The notes beneath the pieces are model-generated. The model ran no database searches. It saw only the letters and a program-made list of their open reading frames with translations, and had not been told where the DNA came from. This document shows, piece by piece, positions 11,217 to 23,320 of a stretch of 64,000 bases of DNA. The stretch is taken from contig CANTUQ010000055.1 in the NCBI GenBank assembly GCA_947683425.1, forward strand, positions 4,700,001 to 4,764,000, read 5' to 3'. The position numbers were made by a program, and so were the translations under genes. Numbering within the stretch: position 1 is the first letter of the stretch; each line of letters begins with the position of its first letter. The DNA comes from Excoecaria cochinchinensis (lineage: Eukaryota; Streptophyta; Magnoliopsida; Malpighiales; Euphorbiaceae).

Positions 11217-12010
11217 GACACTTACTCTATTCCCACCATTGCCTGCCCCAAGAGTTTCAAGGATGTTCTGGACATCAACTTTGACACCATCAATTCCAGC
11301 AGATGAAAGATATGAGTGGCGTTCATTATAGAAGCTGTAAACTTTCTCAGGATTCACAAGTCCAAGGCCATTCGATATCATGCTTTGCAAGCAACCACAA
11401 TACTCATTAGATTTAACCCCAGGCGAAGAAACTGGATATATCATCTTTGATTCGTAGTGTTCCATTTCAGTTACACCAGGTTTTACACCTCCCCAGTATC
11501 CTGTTATTGCATGCCACACATAAACATACCTGAAGGTTTCATAAAAGAAATTATCAGCATAGAGTACCCTGTGGCCCTCTTTACCATTTTTCTGGAATTT
11601 GTGATTCTCTTTGATATGTGTTAATCTGTTTGTGAAGCTGAACAACAAAAGAAGAACAAGAACTGAAAATCGTTAGTCAATGCATAAAAGATAGTAGTAG
11701 TATAGCAAAGGAGGAGCAATTATGATTCAAGTGTTTACTTGGCTGAGTTATCAGCTTTAACCTCAATACTAGTGGGATCCATCCCAACGGATTGCCATCC
11801 ATCATCAATTATGACAAACTTTGGAGAAATTCCACCTTGTTCGAAGCTGCAAGAATTATTAGTTACCAAAAAATGTAAGAATATGCTTGAAATTATGTAG
11901 GATAGCTTTGAAGATTTAAAGAAATACCTTTCTAATCCTTGCTTCACACCTTCTGCTCTCACATCTGTGTAAAAAGTCATGATAAGAACTAGCCAAATAG
12001 TCATGATGGA
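11217..12010 (-). pseudogene. Captured raffinose synthase / SIP-type alpha-galactosidase fragment (several exons)
   Basis: Minus-strand exon pieces of a glycoside hydrolase family 36 plant protein (galactinol-sucrose galactosyltransferase or seed-imbibition alkaline alpha-galactosidase). In order: FYTDVRAEGVKQGLE (about 11975-11930), then GISPKFVIIDDGWQSVGMDP (about 11840-11745), FTNRLTHIKENHKFQKNGK (about 11643-11580), and a longer piece with YVYVWHAITGYWGG, GLGLVNPEKV and GIDGVKVDVQNILETLGAG (about 11530-11220). The KVDVQN aspartate is the family's catalytic nucleophile region. Splice-like borders separate the pieces, so capture was from genomic DNA. The segment normally between HRV and YVYVWHA is replaced by unrelated sequence, and both gene ends are missing. 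No functional enzyme is expected. Confidence 0.88.
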
Positions 12011-12701
12011 CATGCAGCTGATGGCTTGATTCTGCAATTATTGATTTTATAAGATTATGAACAAACTAAAATAAGCATACAAATATGATGCATTTTATCT
12101 GGACAACATATATTAAAAACTACACTCAAACAGGCAATAATAATTCTAAATTTGATACCTGATTTACCAATTTATATAAAATCTTGACAAGACCAGAGTG
12201 AATGCTTTTACATTTTCTCCTTGTCAACAAAGTTTCTAGTTTCTTCACATGTGTTTGCATTTTTCTCTATTTTGAGCATATAATCTGTAAAAATAGGGAC
12301 AGAGATATATGCAAAATTCTGATGGAGAACTTATCTTTATTGCAATCAAATAATAGTTGATTATATTCTAGTTATAAATCGGTTAATTCTGATGGAAAAA
12401 TTATTAGGGTGAAAGTTTAATGATCGTCTTCTAAGACTGGAACAAGCTTCTTATAACTAACAAAAACATTCTGCATTTTAAACATTCTGCATTTTTGTTA
12501 AACAGAACATCGACATCTTTCACAACTAATAAAAAGAACAATTCCAAAATCATTAATGCATAAAACACAACCAAACATAAATTGAGCACAGAAATGTCAA
12601 ATCTATAGAAGTTCAAAAGCAAATCCAAACGCTGCACAGCAGAAAATTCCCAATAAATAAAAATGGAACAGGGAAAAGTAAGGACCTGCTAAGGTGGTGA
12701 C

Positions 12702-12965
12702 TTGATAGATAGCTCCGTTGAGTCCTCCAACGCCACAGTGGCCGAGCAAGTACTTCAAATTGCAGATCCATGTATAATATGCAAGGATAATGAAGATAAT
12801 AACACAAATGCAACCCATTCTCAAACGATGAGAAATAAGATGCAAGAATGGCTGATTTCAATCTTTGAAATTGGAGCAGCATGCTCTGTTGTATCACCCA
12901 AGGACCAGATTGACATACGTGATGCAGCAAGAGTATTGTGCTCAATTAAAGAACAACTTATCTAA
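12702..12965 (+). pseudogene. Captured C-terminal kinase fragment of an LRR receptor-like kinase
   Basis: A plus-strand open frame ends with the pattern seen at the C terminus of plant LRR receptor kinases (EFR/XA21-like group): VLQIADP, then a variable acidic stretch, then MQEWLISIFEIGAACSVVSP, KDQIDIRDAARVL and IKEQLI before the stop at 12963-12965. In intact relatives this last part reads roughly as a basic residue, the IG-ACS core, SP-ER/DR and a DVV-L helix; here the usual Arg of DR is Gln. Only the last 80 or so residues are present, so it has no kinase activity. It lies opposite in strand to the galactosidase fragment, implying a second capture event or rearrangement. Longer minus-strand frames over the same bases are shadows. 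Confidence 0.72.
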
Positions 12966-13595
12966 GCCGAATCTATGCAACAAAAGCGGAATGAAGATCC
13001 ATGAAATTCGAAGCTGCAAGATTGTGAAGTTCCTTTCAACAGAAATTAAGTTAAATACCCACATATAAGGGAAAAGGCAAACAATAGAAATTATATGAAA
13101 AGATGAGGAAAAAAGGAAACTTTAACTGAACTCAGCATATATAGAATAGCTGGAAACAAACAGTACCGCATTGTAGCTTTCGTTGCTCTCAGCCTCCATA
13201 TGCAGCCATAGCTTCTTAAACAGAGACAAGAAAAAGAAATTAATGGAGAAAAAAACAAAGGAATGAAAGAGAATATTCAATCGATATAGACATTTATGCA
13301 AACCCATAAAAGTAGCAGATACGATTTTGAAATCAAAAAATCAGAAATCAGAAATACCCAAAAAAATTTAGCAGGGGATAGCTTCCGAAGAAATGAGAAC
13401 AAAAATAAAACCAAATTACTTACCCATTTTACGTGATAGATTATCCTAACAGAAATGCAAATCCTCAAAACATCTCAGAGTTGGTATGCCCTATTTTCCT
13501 ATTCGACGGGAAGATGAGAAGATTAGAAATAAATAGATATTCAAGTGGTATCAAGAGAGGAGAGAAAGAAGGGTTTTTTCAATTTCTCACCTGTA
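12966..13595. other. CACTA interior, possible captured exon bits, function unknown
   Basis: No clear gene. On the minus strand around 13215-13165 a TTTAAG acceptor-like site is followed by a short open stretch (KLWLHMEAESNESYNAV) that could be a captured exon of an unidentified gene. The rest is AT-rich. Confidence 0.25.
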
Positions 13596-13735
13596 ATCAC
13601 CAATTGCACGGCGCCCTAGACCGATTAAACCAGCAAATATTAAATCTGGATCTTGCAAACCCAAGAAAATTGAAGCAGCTATGGCATAAACGAAGCGATT
13701 GCTTCTACTACAACTGCCATTTCTATTAGGTTTAG
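13592..13735 (-). pseudogene. Possible captured first exon, unidentified gene
   Basis: The minus strand reads ATGGCAGTTGTAGTAGAAGC from about 13717, followed by a G/C-richer stretch ending at a good splice donor (CAG/GTGAGAAA at about 13591). The ATG frame stops after about 14 codons; another frame stays open through LGLQDPDLIFAGLIGLGRRA. Composition and the donor suggest an exon captured with the flanking CACTA DNA. I do not recognise the protein. Confidence 0.3.
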
Positions 13736-13924
13736 GTTAGGTTTGGAAGATCAGAAACGGATTTGCGTTTTTTGCTGTTTTTTCATCTTCTGGGTTTGCT
13801 ATTTTTTGATTTTTTTCATCTTAGTTTTGCGTGGGTATGGCTGTTTCGTGTTATATTTTTGCGAAATAATGAGTAATTATTTTGGAGGTAAGCCTAATAG
13901 AAGTCCCGCCAATTTTCCTGGACA

Positions 13925-14100
13925 GTAACGACCGGATTCATAGTGTTTCAACGACCGGATTTTAAACCCTTTGTTAAATGGTAATAAAAATTAAGAAGTA
14001 ACGACCGGATTTATTTTCTTTCGCTATTGGTATATTTTTACGACCGGATTTTTATCCCCTCGCTAAATTTTGGTCGTTAAAAATCATTTTCCTTGTAGTG
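13925..14100. repeat. CACTA right subterminal repeats and TIR
   Basis: Several copies of TAACGACCGGATT in the same orientation, TTCGCTA motifs, then the inverted terminus ending CTTGTAGTG at 14100. The motif set matches the left end. Confidence 0.85.
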
Positions 14101-14303
14101 CTTCTTCCTACGTTCATATACTTTAAACATCTTAACTTTTGAACAGCTTAATTTCTTGCCTCTAATTTTCTATTCAACTCCTTCAGAATCATCTACATAT
14201 AGAACTAAATAGAGATGTCCACATTAACCAGCACACATTCATTTCTTAAAAACAATATCACATGTTTTCCAAATATCTTATTGGCCAGAACCGCCTAAAC
14301 CTT

Positions 14304-14316
14304 TGTTCTGATACCA
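14304..14316 (-). promoter_or_regulatory. Primer-binding site, initiator-Met tRNA type
   Basis: On the minus strand TGGTATCAGAACA lies 5 nt after the LTR end. TGGTATCAGA is the usual plant retrotransposon PBS complementary to the 3' end of initiator tRNA-Met. This fixes the LTR boundary at 14322 and the element's minus orientation. Confidence 0.88.
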
Positions 14317-14968
14317 CAAAATGTAACACCCTCTCTACACTTATACTATACATACGTATTGCATACGAGCTAAACTCTAATAATGCAATAGTACATACTT
14401 ATATCGCAGCTCAAAGATGCTCGTAAATTTTTCTTAAAACTCATTTAGCCTAATGCATATGTAAATCCAAGCTTACATAGTTAAATATTACTTTATTTAA
14501 CTAAAATAACCTATTAAAAATATTCTTTTATTTGTCATGTTAAAAGCTTGCCGATTGACTTAAAACTGTCTTATTTTCTATTCATTAGGTAAAAATTCGG
14601 TAGCATAACGGCTAAAACTTAGACACCAAAAATATGCAATCAAGCAATTACATAGCCTAACTCAAGGGCACAACGATTATAACTTAATGTCCATTCAAAA
14701 TCCTAATCCATTCCCGTCCAATCAGTATAAACTAATCCAAAACAATAATATCAATCATTAATATCTAACTATTCCAATAATAAAGAGTATTCATATACAT
14801 GCCATTATAAGACTAAAATCAAAAAATATACATGTACGGGATTCTAAAATCCTACATAAACATGTCTATTCAAACGAAAAATCTCCATTCAGCTTGCTTC
14901 CAAAAGCGAGGCGTACTTACTCCAATACATCGCTTATCAACCTACATGTAGTCATAAAACACTACATG

Positions 14969-14988
14969 CTGAGCTTAAATACGCTCAG
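14969..14988 (-). promoter_or_regulatory. LTR hairpin variant (CTGAGC...GCTCAG)
   Basis: The same module as the CTAAGC/GCTTAG hairpins, but with the inner pair changed on both arms (A-T to G-C), so full pairing is kept. Confidence 0.6.
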
Positions 14989-17396
14989 TGGTGGTTACAA
15001 TTCTATAGATTTCCATTAAACAATTTTTGCATACAACAAGTAGAATGTGCATATAAAACATAATAACATATATTACAATATAATATCTCATTTAAACATT
15101 TAAACATAAAGTCTAATATAAGCCATACCATAAGTTAATCTACAATGGAACCCATCAAAAATTCTTATTAGAGACAAATTATATTTTAGTCCCTAAGTTA
15201 CACTTATTTCCATTTTGTCATTCAAATGCATGTATTTACAAAAATGCTAATAAAAAGCATCATAGCACCTGAATTCATTACTTTGCATGCAATTACAATT
15301 TTGTCCACCTAAAGGACATATAATACTAAATACTATTTAATCCATAAGTCACTACCAAATAACATATTAAACCAAACATTAACTATCAATCACTTTTGTC
15401 ACTTTTATTCAATTATGCATAAAAACATAATAATATAAATATTTACAATATTCTAGCTCAATATAAACATTTGATCATTATGTTCCATATATCAACTCAC
15501 ATTACTTATAAACTAAATCATAAGTCAAATTATAACATAATCAATCAATAATTCTCTCTCGAGGCAAATTGCAAAATAGTCAATCAAATAATTATATTAG
15601 AGACATATTGCCATAAAAACCCCAAAATTTCTTTTAATTACAACTTTACCATTACTATTCATTATTAACCATTTTAAGCTCTTTTTTACCATATTGCCCC
15701 TATATACTACTGGCAGACATCTATGATCGGGATAAACGAGATGTGAACCCCAAAGGCTCACAAACATACCAAAGAGTTCCTGAAGGACCACCCCTGTCTT
15801 TACTAGAGGGACCCCGAAGGACCACCCCTGTCTTTAAATACAGACAATAGAACTATAGATTGGTACTGTACTAAGACAAAACAATATAAAGAATAGGACC
15901 ATCGTTAGCCTATAACAAGTGAGACGCCATGCTCACACCTGCGGTCTTATGTCCCTATGGCTAGCCAACATATCCTGAAGTAGACTTGACTACCAAATTA
16001 CTGCACAGGGCTTCGTTATTTCATTTTCCATATTTTTAAATTACCAATCATACTTTTCATGGAATTTCATCATACTGTTCAATTCTTTTCCATCCAAATC
16101 ATGGATTATACATACCATTTCCAATCATTTGCCATTTCATGGCATAAAATCCATTAAATTATCGTAATACACATGGATACATACATGTAACCCATTCGGC
16201 CATGACATCAAATTTCCATCATTAATTCTTTTCATCACCTTTAACAATTATTTATGTGATTTACGTGTCACATAACATAGCCATGCCATTATTTCATATT
16301 AAAACACATCAAAATCATGTCTTTCACATACATATACCATTCGGCCACATCATATCATCATTACCCATGTTTTATCTTTTCATTTTAATTCAAATAAAAT
16401 CTACAATTCCGATAATAGCATAATTCACCATAAATTATTCAATTTAGTTCAAATAAATTTTCATTTAACTAATTATCCAATTTTTCGTATCAAATATACC
16501 AAAATCTCACCTTAACATCAATTATGTCAAAATGTACATAATACATTATTTCATTATAAAATTCTTAAATAAAGTAAAACAAAACAAATTAAATCAAATT
16601 ACACTTAAAATCATATCTATAAGCATATAATGGCTTATAACTTACAAATAACCACATTATTTGTTAAGACAATTACAAATTCAATTTATGCCATTTACAA
16701 AACTTTTCTTCAAAATTTAGTTTCTGACATTTAAACATCTATTAAATTAGATTATAATTTAATTAACAATTATACACATTCAATTATAAGTAAAACATGA
16801 ATTGAGGTTTAGATTTGATTAGGGAAGAAAATGCACATTTTAGTTAAAACAGGGTTTAGGCAAAATAGACCCTTAATGTCACATCCCAAATATGGCCTAG
16901 TAGAAATTTCATGTTAATTGGATTTATTAAGGGCAATTGAGTAATTTTACAAGGAAAGGAGGACTTAATTACAAAGGATTAAAAGTATTAAATGACAGAA
17001 TTTTCTTTTAGTGACCAATTGGTAATTTGTAAGGACTTAAATAGTTGTGTAAGGAGCAGATAGTAAAAGTGTAGTTAGTGGAATTGAGGGTCCAATGCAT
17101 GAGTGCCATGTGGATAAGTGAGTGTGTGCATGATGGGGAGAGAAGAAGGCAGAAATTTTAGCTTCTCTTGGAAGCTATCAGATTTTGCTCCTCTTCCCTA
17201 CTCTCTCTCACGTTTCCTTGCTCTTTCCCTTCTCCATTTTCTGTTCCCAAGCTTGCATGTGTAATCCTCCATTCCTTGAGCTAGGGTTTTAAGTTTTGAA
17301 GGGTTCCAAGAGGTAAGTAGTTGAAAGTTTCTTTGGATTCTTCATCTTCATCTTCTTCTGGGTTGATATGGGCTGTATTTGGTTATTTTATGCAAG

Positions 17397-17446
17397 TGAT
17401 TGAAGAGAGAAAGAAGGACAAAGGGAAAGAAAAGATTGGATTTTGA
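17397..17446 (+). CDS. LTR mini-exon encoding KGKEK-type peptide (putative)
   Basis: After a GCAAG acceptor-like site the frame reads IEERKKDKGKEKIGF and stops at 17444-17446. A donor GTAAGT lies at 17313. An ATG at 17390 is also in frame (MQVIEERKK...). Confidence 0.4.
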
Positions 17447-19218
17447 AGTAGAAGGAGTTTTGGCATCAGGTTTGGGAGTTTATTTGGAGTGTTTTGTCCA
17501 TCTCATTTTGGATCCTGTTTTTGAGTTAAATGTTAATATTATTTGTGTATTTATGGTATATGAAAATGCATGAGTAAAATAGCTTTATGTATATGAATAT
17601 TGATAGAGGATATAATTGAAATATTTAATTTACTTGTGTTGAAATTGCTGATTGAATGATTATTGAGCTTATAATTTGTGTATATACCCTAGTTTAGGGA
17701 GAATTCTGTTTATATCATACCAGACCTCTGTATATTGTTTTGATCATAGCTTGAGTTTGAGAACTCCAATCTGAGTGTTTATTATGCCATTTACACCAGG
17801 ACTAATGTATCTTTAAAAGTCTAAGAGAGACCATAATTTAATTCTGCCATTAAGAGGCTTAGAAATGGCCAATACCGAACGTGTCTCTGTCTAGCTGGGT
17901 TCATTTGAACAGTCTTTAGTGTTTAATGTATATCTCTTAATTTAGGAATCCAATTTACCTGAGACTTGTCCCATTTGAAATATAAGCCGTAGGGGAACAA
18001 TTGTTAAGAAGAATAATTTTCCTAAAAATGAGGTCTAGAAGTCGGGTTTTGCAATACAAGTCTGGAGTGAAAACCAGTCTCGAAGGATTCCTGAGGTGAG
18101 CTACTGTCACGAGCGCGATAGAGTCGCGACCTCGCTACAGAACAACACATATAAAGCCTTTTATTATTCATTTTGAGCCCATTGTTGGCGTGGATCAATC
18201 CCCTACCTTTCCCCTCAATATATTATGTATGATTAGGGTTATTAAATGATTATAAAAGTAGTTATCATTGGGAAAACTTATGAGTATGATTAAGATTGGT
18301 AATTTAGCTAATAAAATAACAATATATAATTATGTGAAGGATAGAAAATTGAATGACAAATATGTGTATGAGCTATAATATCTGAAGCATGATGAGTTAT
18401 ACATATATGTACATGAGTATTATTATGATTTATATATTTATGATTTATACATGATGAGCTTTCATTATGAGATACGTGAACATGATTAATAAGATCGTAC
18501 ATGATTTAAATGCATATAATTTATATGTACCTGCATTATTTAATCGTGAGTTATATGTTCATATTGAGACTTATATATGATGTATATGTTTCTGAGTTTG
18601 ACCAACATACATGTATTCATAAAATAACATGATTATACTTGATTTATCCTCAGTTATATGATAATTATTTTAGATCATGATTGAGTTATTATTTGAGCTT
18701 GGTAGTCATAGTTAGTTGATAGATAAGCGCTTATCAAGGGTCAGGGTGTGTGTGCAGCTACTGTATTTTAATTATTTCATGTGGGCCCCATTTGGGTCAT
18801 ATAAAATGTATGAGGCCTCGGTCTCCGGTATACCTTCTGGTATACATGATTATAAAAAATGTTTTGAGACTCATGTCTCCATTTGCTTGGGATACTGTGT
18901 CCTATCAGTACCATTAGTACCCGTATCCACTAGTTAGCGAGTAATCAGGCTATTACTTGAAGTTATTATATGAGTTTAATTTATGCAGCCGTTATTTATA
19001 TGAAATGAATATATGTTACATGTATATGTATATACGTTATGACATGATGAAATGTAATACTTGTATTTGAATATGAATGGTTATTTTTCCGATATACTTG
19101 AGTATGATGAACAATTGTTATATGCATGAGTAGTATATTTTTTAATGCTTTTGTTATTATTAAGCTTATATATATGTTTATTGCAATCATATGTACATGC
19201 ATGTGTTGTTCCTCCCCA

Positions 19219-19255
19219 CTAAGCATTATCGCTTAGCACGGGCTCTTTTCCCGTG
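19219..19255 (+). promoter_or_regulatory. LTR double hairpin
   Basis: CTAAGC-ATTATC-GCTTAG followed by CACGGG-CTCTTTT-CCCGTG and TAGGT; both stems fully paired (6 and 6 bp). Confidence 0.75.
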
Positions 19256-21160
19256 TAGGTGGCAGGTTCTTTTTGGAGTCAGACATCTGCAGGTCGGCTA
19301 CTAGAAGTCTTTAGTTGGAGTTATTTTGTCTTCCACTGTATTTTTGTATATGGAAACTGATTTTTGGAAAAATGTAATTTTGTAAAGGATGATTTTGTAT
19401 ATGTATATGTTTAATGTTTACATATCCCTTTTTGTAAAATTATATGACTATTTATATAAGGATTTGATATCTTTATAGTTATATGTAATTGTTTCTAGCA
19501 TGCTTGAGTATGTAAATGTATTTGTGCGCGTGGCGCTCCGGTATCCTTCTAACGGGGGTAACAGGGTGTAACACTTAACCTTAACTTGCATCACTGAAAC
19601 CAATATGCAAACACCGTTTTTAGACAAAGTGATCTCTTAAAAATTGATCCTCAAGATCTTAAATTTCTACTGGGAAAATTTCAAGCCATTTGGAAATGCA
19701 ACCAAGGATTTATGGCCTAAGAAGCACCTACTGCTCCATTGACCCGCCTAAAGAAAAAGGCTACTATTTTTTATGTTTTTGAGGACCTTAGAGGCAGAAT
19801 TACATTATGGCTATTTATATAACATTTATAGTCACATAAGTCCTGACTCTAACCCAACTAGAATCATTCAATTTGAAGTTCAAAAACTCGAATTATGATC
19901 AAAATAGTCCATTGAGGTCAATCTAAACTTCTTGGCAGAATTGTTCTTTTTAAATTTAATTATTCAAATCCTTAACTTCAACACACCTAACAAAGTTCCT
20001 ACCATCAATTTCACTTATTCGTGCACAATTCATCAAAAACCCCAAATTTTATTACCCTGAATCCATATAAATTCAATGAAAATCTAAAGAATTTGCAACC
20101 ACATACCTTAATTCTCTTTCTCCTTCACTAAAGCTCCCTTTCTTTCTCTTTTGAGTTAGAAGAAACACTTTTTTTTACCTTAAAACCATTATGGCTGCAA
20201 CACCCATAGGGAAAACTCAATAAAACCTCACTTCAATAACTTAATTAAACCATTAAAATAACTAAATACAACATAATAGAACTATAAAAACTAACTAGAA
20301 ACCATTAATTTCACTTACCTTCAAAATGCCCAAAAACCTAACTCTTTGATTTCCCACTTATCCTTCAGTAAAATCAAAAATTAATGGCTAAAATCATCTT
20401 CTTAAGGAGCTGAAAACATTAACTAAACTTGGGTTGAAGGAGGATGGAAGAATTTGGAAGAATCAAAGGGAAAAAGAAAGAAGAAAGTCACGTTTTTGAG
20501 AGAGAAGAGAGAGGAACGTGAGGCTACTGAATTCTGGGTTCAAGAACAAAATCTTGGGCTTTTGTACTAAGGTTTTGGGTTTGTTTAAGGTCCAACCAAG
20601 TTGGGCCAACCAATCCAAAACTCAAACCACTTTTATGGCTCAATTTGCACTCTTAATTTAATTTTCGCTTTTTCCAAGCTCAAATTCTCCTAAACTTTAT
20701 TTCATAATTCATAATAAATACAAATTAGGCTACATTTAAAATTTCAGCCAAAACGGAGTCCGTTTCCAGTCCGGTTATTCTTTAACTGTCCGATAGCTCA
20801 ATTTTCGGTGTTACCGTAAAAATTCCTTTTTACTTGCAATAAATTCTATACATTATTTATAGTTTATCCATGCCTTTAGATAAATTTTTAGAGGTCAATA
20901 GCTATTTTTAATAGTCCGGTCAACGTTTGGTCAAACTCGGTTACTATTTAAACCGAAAAGGACTATTTCTCATTTTTAGTATTTGGAGACCTATTTGACC
21001 TCAAATTCACATCAAATTTCACCCTCGGACTACTTATAACTAATATTTTCTAACGGTCAAATAAAATATTATTCGTCAATGGGTGTATTTAATACACCGA
21101 GTACGCTGACCAACACCGAAAAATACTATTTACATGTAACCCGGTATTTGGGCCATTCCA

Positions 21161-22555
21161 AGCCCCCTTTTCACCTGCCTCAGGGCAAGTGACAACGATG
21201 TACTCATTTCCATACAAGTCTTGTAGAACATACCATTCTGGCAAACTAGATCCAATCATAAAAATAGGAGGCGGAACTACATTGTATCCCAGCTTCTTCT
21301 TACTCTCTCGACGTTCAGGATCTGTGATCTACTTACTATCGATAAGATCTTGAATATCATGCCTCAACCTCATGCAATTATCTATCAGATGCCCAGTATG
21401 CTGGTGGTATGCATAGTACTCATTCTCCTTATGTCCAGGCTGCCGCTGGGTTCTAGCCAGCCTAGGTGCCAAAGGTCGTAACTTTCCTTATTTTTCAAGT
21501 TTCTTCAGAACCCATGAGAGAGGTCGGCCTAGATTTGAGAAGTACCTTTGGCTTGCCCCCCTAGCCGAGACCTCAGCCGTCTTTCCCGTCCTACCAGTAC
21601 TGCTAGAGCCAGCTGACCTGCCTGCCCCCTGATTGTTATAAACCTTCCTAGCATAGCCTTCATTGCTCGATCTCTTGGCCATGAATTCACTCTCGGCCTC
21701 TATGGTGATATCCTTCAAGGATTCCCAATATTTGAGACCTTTCATCTTTAGTCCTTCCTTCAGGTATGGGCTTGCATTTCGGATGAACAACCAAATCTGC
21801 TCTAAGGTATTGAGTTTACGCTTTATCTCCATAACCCTATTCCGCCACCCAGTGAGATACTCATGGAAGGACTCTCATGATTTCTGTTGCAACAGCTCTA
21901 GGTCCTTCAAGGTGACCTCCATTCGAGTACTACAGTCATACTGCTTGAGGAACTCCTCGGTCAATAAATCCCAATCCTCTTTGGACCTTCTATCAAACCC
22001 AAGATACCAATCTACAGCGGCTCTAGTAAGGCACGGTCAAAAATACTCTATCTTCTGCTTCCTAGACAAGGTTGTACCCTTTATCACCAGAGAGTACTAC
22101 TTAATGTGCACTATAGGGTCAGAAGTCCCATCAAACTTGGGAATATCAGGCATCTTGAAATTTTGGGGCACCAAGTCATCCCCATCCAACTCCCTATCCT
22201 CAGGGTTCATCCCCCAACCTACTGTTAGCTTGCGGGTCATGACCTCAAACCTCTTTTCCATCTTCTTCCACATCACCTCCTCAACTTTAGGCATCTTGCC
22301 CTTCACTGAGACAGAGTCTTCATCAAAGAAGTCACCATCAATATCTGCAACCTCTTAGGTTTGTGTGCACCTCTGGGCTCAGCCACTAGAGGGCGTAAAA
22401 TCATCGGAGGATCCTCTCTACTCGGATCTTGCCTCTCTTGTCCTACTACAGGAGCAACTGGTGGCTACCCAGTGGGCTGTGCCATTGCGGCAGTCAAATT
22501 CCACATCATTGTCATCATCCTATTTTCAAAAACCTCCAGTCTCCTATCCACTTCC
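21161..22555 (-). pseudogene. Tat-lineage gag, main part (broken)
   Basis: Minus-strand Ty3/gypsy gag (capsid/nucleocapsid). Visible in order: MPDIPKFDGTSDPIVHIK (capsid start, near 22100), AAVDWYLGF and DWDLLTEEFLKQYD (about 22030-21960), ESFHEYLTGWRNR (about 21860), IWLFIRNASPYLKEGLKMKG (about 21800-21745), an S/R/G-rich linker, and a zinc-knuckle-like YYAYHQHTGHLIDNC (about 21440-21396). In relatives that knuckle begins YC, so a Cys ligand seems lost. Several stops and frame changes interrupt it. The segment is cut on the left by insertion of the chromovirus LTR (21160) and on the right by a solo LTR (22556). Confidence 0.85.
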
Positions 22556-22875
22556 TGTAACACCCCCAACGCCCCCGTTGGAAGGACGCCGGGTGCGCTA
22601 CCGACACTCACTCACAATACGGTAAACCTACTTGCATAACAATACATACATGCACTAAGCGGAAGCATTCACTAACAGTAATAATAGAAAATCACATATC
22701 ATATATAATCAAAATATAGTTATATACAATATCCAAAAGATTACATCTTAAATCCTTTACAAAAATAATACATATACAAAAAGAATTACAGGAGGAGACA
22801 AAAATAAATAACTCTACTCCTATGTGGCCAGCCTGCAGATACTCGACTCAAACGCACCCACAAACCTATCACCTA

Positions 22876-22912
22876 CACGGGTAAATAGCCCGTGCTAAGC
22901 GATAACGCTTAG
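22876..22912 (-). promoter_or_regulatory. LTR double hairpin
   Basis: On the minus strand CTAAGCG-TTAT-CGCTTAG (perfect 7 bp) followed by CACGGG-CTATTTA-CCCGTG (perfect 6 bp). Confidence 0.75.
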
Positions 22913-23279
22913 TGGGGAGGAAACAAAACAACAGAACACTATACAATATATCATGCATTAACACTTAGAAGTGTCATTTAATATCAAACCAGAATTCATT
23001 CACATATTATGCTCATATACCTCAATAACACATATAAACATCCATCTAGCACTAGCATTTGAACCAATATTCCTCACTCTAACAACACATGGATTTACCC
23101 AAGCAAATCACTCAAATATTCCAGAATTAAATGACACAAACATAAACACAATCAAAATGAGAATTAGGGCATAATCATACAACTAATAGAGTGATAAAAT
23201 CAACTCCCACACTTAAAACACAACAAACAAGACTCCCAAACCTGGAATGAAGCTTCAATCCTACTCTTCACCTCCAAGC

Positions 23280-23320
23280 TCAATCCTTTTCTTTCCCCTT
23301 GTCCAACCTCTTATCCGGAA
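23280..23320 (-). CDS. LTR mini-exon encoding KGKEK-type peptide (putative)
   Basis: The minus strand reads LDKGKEKD and stops at 23280-23282, followed by CAGGTTTGGGA (about 23245). A GTGAGT donor lies upstream at about 23434. Confidence 0.35.

Larger units (their letters stand above)
8890..14100. mobile_element. Non-autonomous CACTA (En/Spm) transposon, 5211 bp, with captured gene pieces
   Basis: Both ends carry the CACTA-superfamily terminus CACTACAAG. The terminal inverted repeats match at 25 of 27 positions (8890-8916 and the complement of 14074-14100). A 3-bp target duplication CTT flanks it (8887-8889 and 14101-14103), as expected for this superfamily. The ends hold many copies of a subterminal motif (CCGGTCGTTAAA in either orientation). 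No transposase was recognised, so it would depend on an autonomous relative. The interior carries a raffinose-synthase-like fragment with introns (minus strand) and the end of a receptor kinase (plus strand). It lies in the internal region of an older chromovirus. Confidence 0.93.
16877..19573 (+). mobile_element. Solo LTR, 2697 bp, TSD CTTAA
   Basis: TGTCACATCCC...GGGTGTAACA flanked by perfect 5-bp duplications CTTAA (16872-16876 and 19574-19578), with no internal region: a solo LTR left by LTR-LTR recombination. Internal modules: splice donor GTAAGT at 17313, mini-exon 17397-17446, CAGGTTTGGGA at about 17468, a single inverted repeat near 18105-18135, and the double hairpin 19219-19255. It sits inside the long LTR of another element. 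The start region resembles the LTR beginning at 63362. Confidence 0.93.
14322..21160 (-). mobile_element. Long 5' LTR (about 4.1 kb without insertion) of a minus-strand chromovirus
   Basis: Left end TGTAACACCC next to the PBS; right end ...GGGCCATTCCA, whose complement begins TGGAATGGCCC. A 2697-bp solo LTR plus its duplicated CTTAA is inserted at 16877-19573, leaving about 4137 bp of own sequence. It is AT-rich and non-coding. A hairpin at 14969-14988 (CTGAGC...GCTCAG) matches the conserved LTR hairpin. Segments such as ATGGCTAGCCAA...TATCCTG (about 15957) and the CGGTCCGGTTA-like stretch (about 20760) have counterparts in the LTR at 28150-33285. The right end abuts Tat-type gag sequence, the older insertion target. 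Confidence 0.75.

Noticed and set aside
12613..12945. Minus-strand 110-residue frame with hydrophobic stretches, resembling a membrane protein
   Set aside because: It is the shadow of the plus-strand receptor-kinase fragment, whose motif order is specific.
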